Of a stretch of 22,248 nucleotides of DNA, positions 15,946 through 22,248 are shown in pieces. Source of the DNA: Methanoregula sp. Lineage in GTDB: Archaea > Halobacteriota > Methanomicrobia > Methanomicrobiales > Methanospirillaceae. The stretch lies in the NCBI GenBank assembly GCA_003154335.1, contig PMDE01000134.1, positions 1 through 22,248 on the forward strand, in the 5' to 3' direction. Each line of letters begins with the position of its first letter. Within the stretch, counting starts at the first letter, position 1. A program made the translations under genes and the position numbers. The notes beneath the pieces are model-generated. The model was not told where the DNA came from. It saw nothing but the letters and a program-made list of their open reading frames with translations, and did not search any database.

Positions 15946-15962
15946 TTCCCGTTGATCGGGAA
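15946..15962. terminator. Small perfect hairpin between convergent genes
   Basis: TTCCCG and CGGGAA form a six-pair stem with loop TTGAT in the 204-bp gap between two converging genes. A T-rich stretch (TTTTTTTTGTTTTTG) lies on its plus-strand 5' side. It could block read-through from either side. Confidence 0.35.
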
Positions 15963-16031
15963 TAACCATAAAAGAATCAATAAAGAAGAGCCTTTAAAAA
16001 TGAAAATGAAAAAATTAATAAATTTATAAAA

Positions 16032-16232
16032 TTAGAACCGGGGTTTCCGGTGTTTCGGCAGGCAATCCCTGCAATATACTGGCCTGCCTTCGGTCGGCTT
16101 GAATGGAACTTCGCATTCCTTACCGCAGTCTGAACAGGTTACTTTCGTCATTTCTCGTGGACCGGAGTCCCTTGGGCCGCCAAAGTTTCTGGAGCCGCCA
16201 AAATTGTTTGATCCAAACATAGTATTACTCAT
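16032..16232 (-). CDS. CxxC-x17-CxxC zinc ribbon protein
   Basis: A 66-residue protein of the CxxC-x17-CxxC domain type. Ligands are C33, C36, C54 and C57 in VTCSDCGKECEVPFKPT and YCRDCLPKHRKPRF, with exactly 17 residues between the pairs and an extra C40. The front is a Gly/Arg/Phe/Asn low-complexity tail (GGSRNFGGPRDSGPRE), like RGG tails that bind RNA. Its partners are unknown; an RNA- or DNA-binding role is inference from fold and charge. A TATA element, CGTATAAGGT (about 16251-16260, minus), sits about 25 bp ahead of the ATG and there is no ribosome site, so the message is probably leaderless. Confidence 0.85.
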   Translation of the reverse strand: MSNTMFGSNNFGGSRNFGGPRDSGPREMTKVTCSDCGKECEVPFKPTEGRPVYCRDCLPKHRKPRF

Positions 16233-16250
16233 ACAGTATAAAACTGTGAT

Positions 16251-16260
16251 ACCTTATACG
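16251..16260 (-). promoter_or_regulatory. TATA box of zinc ribbon gene
   Basis: CGTATAAGGT on the minus strand is centred about 25 bp from the ATG, placing transcription start at or within two bases of the start codon. Confidence 0.5.
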
Positions 16261-16709
16261 CTGCCTCAGCATAAGAACTTCTCTATCATAACAGGAAGAG
16301 ATCCTACGGATTATTAGGTGGTAATACCGGGTCAAAAACATCTGCCGACACTATTTTTGCGGTTCTTTATCAGTGTAAGCTAAATGATAAATAATTATTT
16401 TCCAGCAATTACGGAACAACAGAGGAGTAAATTTTTCATTCATTTTTTTGGACCATAGTTGACTGAATTGAATGCTTCACCGGCTCTCGGTCCATATACC
16501 CAAAAAATTAAAGAATTGACTTTTATAAAACTCCGCGCGGTAATAAATGGAATTTTCTCCGCCGTGCACCACTTGTAATGGACCCTTCTCCTGACTCGTA
16601 CTGAATGGATCATCAGCTCCACTGATCCAACATACACAGTTTCATTCCCCGAAAATCAACCATCCCCAGAACATCGGATTTCCAAAGATCCGCCGCTTTT
16701 ACAAAGAAC
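16261..16709. other. Gene-free tract
   Basis: About 450 bp without a supportable gene. A minus-strand frame at 16440-16637 begins with GTG after GGGGAATG but its peptide (MYVGSVELMIHSVRVRRRVH...) looks like chance. The GC-rich hairpin cluster starts at 16710. Confidence 0.4.
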
Positions 16710-16850
16710 AGTGTTTGCTGCCCGGGTGAGGCAGTCCTTTACTTACTTAAAAGAACCAAACACTAAGAATTACAACGGAGTGGGGAAACAAATGGGTCAG
16801 GAATCGAATCCCTGCGCTGGAAACCATTTAAACTGAAATCCCTTTGTTCC
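16710..16850. other. Cluster of nested inverted repeats, possible structured RNA
   Basis: AGTGTTTG (16710-16717) pairs with CAAACACT (16757-16764), and right after the left arm CTGCC pairs with GGCAG around CGGGTGA. CTTT/AAAG can form a further small stem inside. A second set follows: AAATGG (16790-16795) with CCATTT (16824-16829), enclosing CAGG/CCTG. Around these, GGAAACAAATGGG and CCCTTTGTTCC can pair with two bulges. The cluster ends ten bases from the stop of the membrane protein gene on the minus strand, so part may be that gene's 3' end structure. A separate small RNA is also possible. Confidence 0.4.
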
Positions 16851-16859
16851 AATTTATTT

Positions 16860-17360
16860 TCAGGCAGCCTTTATTTCATTATAAACGCCTACCAGTGAGA
16901 GACTGATCAGGTTCATCGTTGTGGCAGAATACCACAAGTAGGATTCAAAGAGCGTGAGCCTCGTGATCCATCCTGTCCAGAGCATTACACAGATGATACA
17001 AAATGCAATGAGCGTATCGAGAGCGAGGAATATCATTGGTTTATGGAAGTACCGCCCTGCTTGGGCGATGGTACAGTATTCGAATGGTGCAGGACGGTGG
17101 AGGAGATCAAGTACAGATTGTCCTGCATTCATCAGCAAATCCGCAGTCGCCCAAAGGACCACCAGCCACCCGAAAGCAATAAGAAAAATATTATTCCCTG
17201 CACTCGTCAGGATAACGGTCAGGCCAAAAAGCAGTTTAAAAATACAAAAAGGGATGCCAATAGTTAAACTTAAGAAAAATGGACGCCGGAAAACTCTCTG
17301 GATGGCATCGCTTTCTTTTTCGCATTCACATTTTTTGTTATGACTGGTGTCAGATAACAT
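16860..17360 (-). CDS. Four-helix membrane protein, unknown
   Basis: A 166-residue protein I do not recognise. A polar, Cys-containing N terminus (HNKKCECEKESD) precedes four predicted membrane helices: FFLSLTIGIPFCIFKLLFGLT, IFLIAFGWLVVLWATADLLM, MIFLALDTLIAFCIICVMLW and YSATTMNLISLSLVGVYNEI. A loop between helices two and three carries LDLLHRPAPFEYCTIAQAGRYF. Nothing suggests an enzyme active site. There is no ribosome site; a TATA-like TCTATATTCC lies at about 17395-17405. It runs divergent from the TerB-like gene. Confidence 0.75.
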   Translation of the reverse strand: MLSDTSHNKKCECEKESDAIQRVFRRPFFLSLTIGIPFCIFKLLFGLTVILTSAGNNIFLIAFGWLVVLWATADLLMNAGQSVLDLLHRPAPFEYCTIAQAGRYFHKPMIFLALDTLIAFCIICVMLWTGWITRLTLFESYLWYSATTMNLISLSLVGVYNEIKAA

Positions 17361-17370
17361 GATATTTTAA

Positions 17371-17386
17371 GGATGACCCGTCGTCC
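17371..17386. promoter_or_regulatory. 16-bp palindromic site in the divergent promoter region
   Basis: GGATGACCCGTCGTCC pairs arm to arm (six pairs including one G-T, loop CCCG). It sits 10-26 bp ahead of the membrane protein ATG, near its transcription start, where a repressor could act. Confidence 0.35.
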
Positions 17387-17481
17387 TCAATAAGGAATAT
17401 AGATCTGTCAGGGTATTAAGGACACACGATCTCCCGTCAGCCAAGAAAAAAACATCCGGCGAAAAAATCAATTACATTGAG

Positions 17482-17493
17482 GTATAAAATATT
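17482..17493 (+). promoter_or_regulatory. TATA box of TerB-like gene
   Basis: GTATAAAATATT lies about 26 bp ahead of 17512, leaving a short leader with the GGTGA ribosome site at 17513-17517. Confidence 0.5.
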
Positions 17494-17522
17494 AAAGAAA
17501 TTTTACTAAAAAGGTGAACATA

Positions 17523-17936
17523 ATGGGAATTTTTGACAAACTTACCGGAAAACCAGCAACGCTCACTCCGAAGTCAGCCCTAGTGCTCTCTGCCATTACG
17601 GTAATCGCGGCAGACGGCGTGATTGATGAAGCAGAACTCAATGACCTTGCCAAGATTGTCCGGGGCGACCGGAAATCCATTGACATCGCGATGCAGGTCA
17701 TGAAAGCAAACCCCTTTCCCGGTGTAATCGAACTGGTGGCAAACGTCCTTGATGAGAAGCAGAAGATTGCCACTCTCGCTATCCTGTGCGATCTTGCTAT
17801 GTCTGATGGTGTACTTGCAGGTGAAGAAAAGAGGATCCTGCAAATGTACATGGACAAGTTTGGTATCTCTGAGGCAAAACTTAAACCGATAATTGATGCA
17901 ATTGCAATCAAAAACGATTTCTCAATCTTTGCATAA
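17523..17936 (+). CDS. TerB-like (tellurite resistance TerB fold) protein
   Basis: A 137-residue all-helical protein of the TerB fold. The two acidic elements typical of the fold are present, AADGVIDEAELNDL and MSDGVLAGEEKRIL, which in known TerB bind divalent metal and make the protein a membrane-surface scaffold. No other ter genes lie here, so tellurite resistance should not be assumed. Start: ATG at 17523 follows GGTGA with five spacer bases; the GTG at 17514 overlaps the ribosome site and is unlikely. A strong TATA lies upstream. The C terminus ends in KNDFSIFA, and T-rich sequence follows. Confidence 0.85.
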   Translation: MGIFDKLTGKPATLTPKSALVLSAITVIAADGVIDEAELNDLAKIVRGDRKSIDIAMQVMKANPFPGVIELVANVLDEKQKIATLAILCDLAMSDGVLAGEEKRILQMYMDKFGISEAKLKPIIDAIAIKNDFSIFA

Positions 17937-18593
17937 TTTTGCTTTGTAGAAATCCTGTTTTAAGGAGCAATATCACCGAAGACTCGGCCGATTGTTTTTT
18001 TCATCTGGGGCTATTTTTACCGTCAAAATACTCCTGTGAAAATTCTGGTACACCGGAGCCTGCTACGAGCCTGGTTGTACATCATTTTCCCCACCCCACG
18101 AATTTTAGAGGTCATAATTCAAAAAAATGCGGAACAGGGCCGGAATTATTCAACGATTTCTGACGGGAACGGATGAGGGCGATTATAGCAATGTTACGAA
18201 GACCGAAAGCAGGATGGGATGTGGTTTGGGACGCGGCGGGCACCAGCTACGGAAAATTCCAGCATCCTCCCCCGGGGCGTCAGGGGTAAAGAGGAATTCT
18301 ACAGAGCACATAATTTTTCTTTTTTATTTTGGGAATTTCTCAAAGAAAAAACATCAACGAGAGTTCGGGTGTCGTTTTCCCAGGACCAAAACTCGCCAAC
18401 ACCTTGTCCGTCAGGGGATTGGGGGACCCTGATCACCCTTTATTTTCCAGGTCGAAATCAGGAAAGATTTTCGAGAGTTTTTGAAAAATTCAAAAGTCTT
18501 TATTTTTCCACCTTGTTGCAATCGGTCATAAAATGAGAAAATCTTTAATAAAAAAAAGGGTAATGTCCCAGTGCAGCGACTAAAAAATTCTCA
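17937..18593. other. Gene-free tract of about 650 bp
   Basis: Plus-strand frames here (17939-18163, 18127-18432, 18219-18536) overlap each other, lack start signals and read like chance. Structure includes TCAGGG/CCCTGA (18411-18432) around a G-rich loop with T-rich sequence after it, and TTTTGAA/TTCAAAA (18479-18495). It may be decayed genes or the border of the repeat that begins at 18594. Confidence 0.4.
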
Positions 18594-18878
18594 TTTTTAT
18601 TGAATAATACTCGCTTCATCAACGCTCCCGGGGACTCGCCATGGGCTCGTTCCTGTCGCTTCTGACGTCTCAAATTGCGAGAATCACTCATGAGGAAATG
18701 GGAAGCAATCGACGAAATCAACGGACCGGTACAATGGAGTGTCGTGTGTGCTGGACGTGTTAAAGGAAAGGACAGGTCCTGCCGCCTCTTTGATTAGTGA
18801 CCGGTTTTTTACCTTTTGATTCAGCAGATACCAAAAATTTTTCATTCTTAATCCGGAAATTTTTTTTCGCAAATTCTC
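18594..18878. repeat. Diverged two-copy intergenic element, copy B
   Basis: Second copy of the element at 13421-13692. Matching blocks: TTTTTATTGAAT (18594), GACTCGCC (18633), TCAAATTG (18670), GAAGCAATCGA (18712), ACCGGTA (about 18725), ACCGGTTTTTTA (18800), CTTAATCCGGAA and AAATTCTC. The first two blocks are 39 bp apart here and 40 in copy A; the gap from GACTCGCC to TCAAATTG is 17 bp longer here. Both copies have the same orientation, about 5.2 kb apart. Confidence 0.65.
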
Positions 18879-19076
18879 CCTTAGGAATGTTGAACGATTC
18901 TGATTGTTAAAAAGGTAGTATAATATATATCAGATCGACGAAGAGGAGTGGTGAGACTGCCCATGAGAATAGCGCGAGATTGAACTAAAAATGAAAAAAA
19001 AAGACTTTAGAAAATTATTGGAACTGTCATAATACCAAAACCACAGGACGCTAAAATGCTGAACTCTTTTCTCTTC
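18879..19076. other. Gene-free tract after repeat copy B
   Basis: No gene is supportable. AT-rich, with a TATA-like TATAATATATATC near 18918 but no plus-strand gene after it. Confidence 0.35.
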
Positions 19077-19406
19077 TTATTTCTTTGACTGATCGAATTC
19101 TTTTTGAATTCCTGTAGGGTGAGACTTGACATTACCCCGGCTGCTCTTATAATATTTCCGGTCTTTTATGGTCTGGGTTTCATCATCCGCCCCTGCTCCG
19201 GACCGCTTGGCAGTACCGGGTTTTATTGCAAGGAAACAGTCTACAGGGTCCTTCCCTCCGTCACAGGATTTATTTTTATAGTCTTTGCAATCATTGCAGG
19301 TGGGCACATGGGAGACCAACGCCCGGGGAAAGTGTTCAGTCCACAGGCTGGCATCAATTTTGCCTTCGCTCTGGAATTTTCGTACGTGTCGTGCGGTATA
19401 TTTCAT
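19077..19406 (-). CDS. Small four-Cys protein, unknown
   Basis: A 109-residue soluble protein that I do not place in a named family. The first half is well ordered: KYTARHVRKFQSEGKIDAS, LWTEHFPRALVSHVPTCNDC, then KNKSCDGGKDPVDCFLAIKP. C37, C40, C48 and C57 could bind zinc or an iron-sulfur cluster. The second half is a charged, low-complexity tail. A TATA box (GATAAAATATACCC, about 19423-19436, minus) sits about 25 bp upstream and no ribosome site exists, so a leaderless message fits. A plus-strand frame over the same DNA (19104-19412) is judged a shadow because this strand has the promoter and the clean Cys pattern. Confidence 0.65.
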   Translation of the reverse strand: MKYTARHVRKFQSEGKIDASLWTEHFPRALVSHVPTCNDCKDYKNKSCDGGKDPVDCFLAIKPGTAKRSGAGADDETQTIKDRKYYKSSRGNVKSHPTGIQKEFDQSKK

Positions 19407-19422
19407 GGCTAATAGTTAACAA

Positions 19423-19436
19423 GGGTATATTTTATC
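19423..19436 (-). promoter_or_regulatory. TATA box of the four-Cys protein gene
   Basis: GATAAAATATACCC on the minus strand is centred about 25 bp ahead of the ATG, consistent with leaderless transcription. Confidence 0.5.
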
Positions 19437-19629
19437 AGTATGCAATGGGGAATGACAAAAACGGCGCATACCCTGAACATGATATAACTTATCGTATGTT
19501 TTATCGTATGTCCTAACATTACGATTCAATCAATACATCCTGTTTATGCAGCTCCATTTTTATGGCCATCCTTTTTGCGTTGATCTACAATTCCTTCAAT
19601 GATTGCAATAAAATATGGGCGGGGATCAT

Positions 19630-19941
19630 ATGTGGATTGCCCTGGGACCCGTCGGACTTGGTTCCGGAGTTCTTCCAATAAACGTTGTAGTGATGGAGGG
19701 AATCGCGGTCAGGGCTAAAACCCTCGTCGTTGACTCGAGCCGCAGAGGGGAATGGGTGAAGCAATCGCTTGATTACTTACCAAACGCCCCGGTAAACCTG
19801 ATTATCACTTCCGGCAACCGACTAGTGATTTACGACTGTTATGGAGAAGGTCCTGGTTGCAGTGCCCGAAAAGACCGGGAAATCTACTGGCCACACGTCG
19901 TTATAATCCGTGGTAACAAGAGTGTAATATCTGGTGTTTGA
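19630..19941 (+). CDS. Unknown 103-residue protein
   Basis: I do not recognise this protein. It starts with a hydrophobic, Gly-rich segment (WIALGPVGLGSGVLPINVVV) and continues with a compact alpha/beta-like part (AVRAKTLVVDSSRRGEWVKQ, then NLIITSGNRLVIYDCYGEGP) and a Cys pair (C80 in YDCYG and C86 in PGCSARK from this start). The ATG at 19630 follows GGCGGGGATC, a plausible ribosome site; an ATG five codons upstream at 19615 lacks one. A TATA-like AATAAAATA at 19607-19615 is too near to serve either start. Base composition and codon choice look protein-coding. It stands alone. Confidence 0.55.
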   Translation: MWIALGPVGLGSGVLPINVVVMEGIAVRAKTLVVDSSRRGEWVKQSLDYLPNAPVNLIITSGNRLVIYDCYGEGPGCSARKDREIYWPHVVIIRGNKSVISGV

Positions 19942-20296
19942 GAGCTCATAAGAGGATGGTGCGACCAACTATTACTGATAGCAGATGATCCGATGGTGCA
20001 AGGCTCATCTGACGAGTCCGCTTGATGCCGCTCTGGAAGCGAACGACAACCGGGGGGCTGGTCTACGGGCTTTCCCGTCATGGTCCGGGAGAACCGGATG
20101 CAATAATGAGTATTTGTCATCCCGGTGATAGTTATCAAAAAAGCCTTCTCTCGTTAACGCATTGTTTGAAGGCTCATCCGCGGTATAAACGAGACAGATA
20201 GTCATAACGAAGCAGGCTAACAACGAGGAACATGAAAGCTGGGTGCTTCTGAACCATTATTCTTACCTGTATCCTCAACAACAGGCGAAAAGATTT
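19942..20296. ncRNA. Candidate structured RNA: row of five hairpins
   Basis: No gene is supportable in this 355-bp gap. It has GC-rich inverted repeats in a row: CAGATGA/TCATCTG (19982-20011, with CC/GG inside), CGCTT/AAGCG (20019-20041), ACGGG/CCCGT with loop CTTT (20065-20078), TCCGG/CCGGA (20084-20098), and AGCCTTC/GAAGGCT (20142-20174). Compact GC-rich structure in otherwise AT-rich spacer DNA is a known mark of archaeal RNA genes. No clear C/D or H/ACA box, promoter or terminator was found, and the strand is undecided. Part could be the 3' region of the RNB gene. Confidence 0.35.
20266..20285 (-). terminator. Small hairpin after RNB gene
   Basis: CCTGT and ACAGG (20266-20270, 20281-20285) form a five-pair stem ten bases past the RNB stop, with CTTTTC between stop and stem. 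Weak support for a terminator. Confidence 0.3.
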
Positions 20297-21775
20297 TTAT
20301 TTCTTTTCTATCCCGGTGCACACAAAGTCGATGAAACCACTAAAGGGATCCGTCTTTAACAGGCGGACACGGACCTTCTGCCCAACCATGAGTCCGCGTT
20401 CACCCTGCATAACCCTGCCTTCAGCCGGAGGGGAAATAAGCCTGACATAGGTCCCTTTTTCAGAGGCACCCGTGACCAGTGCATCGAAGGATTCACCGAT
20501 CCTATTCTGAAGAAGCACCGCGGCAGCGGCCTTCCGCATAAAGCGCTCCACTTTTTTGGAACCTTTTTCCCGACTTGAAAGCCATGCCGACTGGTCGGTG
20601 AGTTCTTCATCAGTGTAGGGACTTTTTACCTTGTCAAGAACCGACTTTAAGAGCCGCTGGTTGATAAGATCAACGTAACGCCTGTTCGGGGCAGTAGCGT
20701 GCGTATAATCGGTAACCGCTAGACTGAAATGGCCGAATGGTTCGTTACCCGGCCTAAGCATCATATACTCGCCAGGCCCAAGGAGTTTAATTACTGTCAG
20801 GGACAGATCAGGGAAACGTTCGGGATCAGCTGCTTTTTGCCTGATAAGAAATTTCGCGAGCGCTTTTGCATCAGGTTCAGCAGGCAGATTTTCATGATAA
20901 TTCGCGGCGACTTGTACAATCCCTTCCCAGTTTTTAGGAACACGAACAACCCGCTGAATCATGGGTATACCGGCATTGCCAAGGCAGTTGACCATGGTCC
21001 CGTTCGCTGCGACCATGAATTCCTCTATAAGACAACGTGCCATGTTCTGTCTCTGGATGATGAGGTCCTTGACGGTGCCCCCTTCCATCACCGCTTCGGC
21101 TTCGATGGTATTTAATTCAAGTGCACCCTGCGTACGTCGATTTTTTTTGAGGCGTTGGATTGCTTCAGTCTGCAGACGAATCTGTTCTTCGAGTCCCGGA
21201 ACTTCCCTGACAGTCTGTGGTATGGGTGAATTGCCTTCCAGCCAGTTTCCAACTTCCTCATAAACCAGTTTTGCCTTATTGGATACAAGTGCCCGGTAGA
21301 TATCTCCCGGGTGAAAACGTCCATCCTGGAGAACCGTGTATTCAATGACTGTTGCCTGATGATCATTGCCCGGGAGGAGTGATGTAATGCCTTTGGAAAG
21401 CTTGTCCGGCAGCATGGGAAATGTCTCAATGCCCGTATAGACCGACGTTCCATTATGGGCTGCATACTGATCTGTATGAGATTGTTTCGGGACGTAGGCA
21501 TCAACGTCAGCGATTGCGATCTTTACTTCTATCTCCCCGTTCTGGCCCCGTTCACAGAACTCCAACTGGTCGAGGTCCATTGAGTCGTAATTATCAATTG
21601 AAGACCAGAGGAGCATACGCAGATCTTTGGTGCCCTGCAGGAGTCCGGGAAGCGGTTTTGCATGTATGGAATTGACTTCCTTGATTACAGAATCAGGAAA
21701 TACGGGTTCAAAACCATATTTCCTCATTGCATTCACTGCAATGGCTTTCAGGTCAATGGACCGTTGGTTTTTCAT
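20297..21775 (-). CDS. RNB domain 3'-5' exoribonuclease (RNase II/R family)
   Basis: A 492-residue cytoplasmic exoribonuclease of the RNB family, degrading single-stranded RNA from the 3' end. The catalytic acid patch lies early, SSIDNYDSMDLDQLEF: D61, D67 and D69 match D201, D207 and D209 of E. coli RNase II, while Q70 replaces D210. The conserved late motif is HATAPNRRYVDLINQRLLKS. The C terminus (ESFDALVTGASEKGTYVRLI to KVRVRLLKTDPFSGFIDF) is an S1-like RNA-binding barrel. Cold-shock domains that precede RNB in bacterial RNase II/R are absent, only about 50 residues lie ahead, so it is a short form. TATA: ATATTTAAAA at about 21801-21810 (minus), giving a leader of only a few bases and no ribosome site. 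The downstream gap contains hairpins. Confidence 0.93.
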   Translation of the reverse strand: MKNQRSIDLKAIAVNAMRKYGFEPVFPDSVIKEVNSIHAKPLPGLLQGTKDLRMLLWSSIDNYDSMDLDQLEFCERGQNGEIEVKIAIADVDAYVPKQSHTDQYAAHNGTSVYTGIETFPMLPDKLSKGITSLLPGNDHQATVIEYTVLQDGRFHPGDIYRALVSNKAKLVYEEVGNWLEGNSPIPQTVREVPGLEEQIRLQTEAIQRLKKNRRTQGALELNTIEAEAVMEGGTVKDLIIQRQNMARCLIEEFMVAANGTMVNCLGNAGIPMIQRVVRVPKNWEGIVQVAANYHENLPAEPDAKALAKFLIRQKAADPERFPDLSLTVIKLLGPGEYMMLRPGNEPFGHFSLAVTDYTHATAPNRRYVDLINQRLLKSVLDKVKSPYTDEELTDQSAWLSSREKGSKKVERFMRKAAAAVLLQNRIGESFDALVTGASEKGTYVRLISPPAEGRVMQGERGLMVGQKVRVRLLKTDPFSGFIDFVCTGIEKK

Positions 21776-21800
21776 AATTTGAGAGAGATTCGTTTTTCCT

Positions 21801-21810
21801 TTTTAAATAT
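21801..21810 (-). promoter_or_regulatory. TATA box of RNB gene
   Basis: ATATTTAAAA on the minus strand, centred about 30 bp ahead of the ATG, predicts a start near 21780. Confidence 0.5.
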
Positions 21811-21890
21811 CTCTTGATATTTTTCCTTACGATTTTTCTGCATCCCGAGTGGAAAAAAAGATTTAAAGAATGTTACATTTCTCTCATATC

Positions 21891-22025
21891 ATGGAGTTGG
21901 TTCGCATAATGGCGCAGAAACCGCAAACAGAGTACCTTAAACAAATAACAGTTGGTATATGGACAAGAATGCCCTTAATCATGCTTTCAGTGGACCATAT
22001 GCGGATTAAGAAATACATCTCTTAA
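21891..22025 (+). CDS. Possible 44-residue small protein, unknown
   Basis: ATG at 21891 opens a 44-codon frame ending in TAA. The peptide begins MELVRIMAQKPQTEYLKQIT and ends RIKKYIS; basic with several Met. GATTTAAAG at about 21860 is TATA-like and about 27 bp upstream, which would make the message leaderless. No ribosome site is seen. Chance is a fair alternative. Confidence 0.3.
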   Translation: MELVRIMAQKPQTEYLKQITVGIWTRMPLIMLSVDHMRIKKYIS

Positions 22026-22248
22026 ACATAAACCTACCGGGAGTTTATTCACATCATATTTTGATCCTTTATTCCTCTATTCGCGTATCGGGCAGATTTT
22101 TGGTAAACCTGATCCTGCGAGGTCCCCTTTTTCTACGAGGATAGTTGCTATACCAGAATGACAAAAATAATAGTATCACCTGTTTAAAATCTAAAAAAGA
22201 AAATTCGAAAAAGGTTTGATCGGGTCAAGAATTAATCCGGAATTTACC
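22026..22248. other. Gene-free end of window
   Basis: No gene is supportable. The last 20 bases contain TTAATCCGGAATTT, similar to the end block of the two-copy element (CTTAATCCGGAA), so a further copy might begin beyond the window; this is weak. Confidence 0.3.

Noticed and set aside
16440..16637. 65-codon minus-strand frame
   Set aside because: GTG start, atypical Arg/Val-rich peptide, no TATA at the right distance and no known similarity.
16795..16822. T-arm-like string on the minus strand (GGATTCGATTCC) suggesting a tRNA
   Set aside because: The loop has one base too many, there is no matching D-arm, anticodon arm or acceptor stem, and the upstream sequence is the end of a protein gene.
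18127..18536. Overlapping plus-strand frames of about 100 codons
   Set aside because: Overlap one another, no ribosome or promoter signals, low-quality composition.
19104..19412. 102-codon plus-strand frame
   Set aside because: Fully antisense to the four-Cys protein, which has a TATA box and an ordered Cys pattern.
20008..20045. CTGACGAGTCC, like the core of a hammerhead ribozyme
   Set aside because: The core has C where CTGATGAG is required, and no GGAC-GAAA partner strand follows.
1..22248. CRISPR array, intact insertion sequence, rRNA or tRNA genes
   Set aside because: No regularly spaced repeats, no terminal inverted repeats with transposase, and no RNA cores were seen on either strand.

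Overview
The window looks like a chromosomal stretch of a methanogenic archaeon, most likely order Methanomicrobiales (Methanoregula-like). The reasons are an archaeal aIF-1A, an Nre family DNA repair protein, a DUF2115-type protein (a family I know from methanogens), a COG1361/S-layer-type surface protein beside an archaeal RND exporter, a helix-turn-helix plus multi-PAS regulator without kinase, TATA boxes about 25 bp ahead of several starts, T-rich gene ends, and a mix of leaderless genes and genes with GGAG/GGTGA ribosome sites. The assignment rests on family recognition only; no search was run.

Layout. 1-530: mostly gene-free, with a terminator and one possible 53-codon ORF. 531-869 (-): aIF-1A, whose frame has no ATG/GTG/TTG upstream of the core domain, only an ATT with a good GGAG. 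1100-3463 (+): a repair pair, nre then dinB (Y-family polymerase), 21 bp apart. 3676-4566 (+): a PhzF-type isomerase. 4865-5476 (+): DUF2115-like protein. 5521-6222 (-): a double CDGSH iron-sulfur protein. 6364-7839 (-): the wreck of an ABC exporter, with the tail of its ATPase and a permease broken in at least six places, lying against the stop codon of an intact RND transporter (7833-10142). The RND gene follows an exported COG1361 protein (10273-11634) and an HTH-PAS regulator (11770-13104), all on the minus strand. This reads as an envelope/efflux locus that has lost its ABC arm.

From 13105 on, gene density falls. Small housekeeping or unknown genes (alpha/beta hydrolase, DUF1294, dCMP deaminase, a CxxC-x17-CxxC zinc ribbon protein, a four-helix membrane protein, a TerB-like protein, a four-Cys protein, an unknown 103-residue protein) alternate with long gene-poor tracts. 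Two of these tracts carry diverged copies of one roughly 270-285 bp element (13421-13692 and 18594-18878). Two others hold clusters of GC-rich inverted repeats that could be structured RNAs (16710-16850 and 19982-20174). The last clear gene is an RNB exoribonuclease (20297-21775, -).

I found no CRISPR array, intact insertion sequence, rRNA or tRNA, and no obvious new defence system. The points most worth following are the ATT-start aIF-1A, the ABC ruin at the RND junction, the two-copy element, the hairpin clusters, and a perfect 9-bp inverted repeat set against the TATA box of the dCMP deaminase gene.
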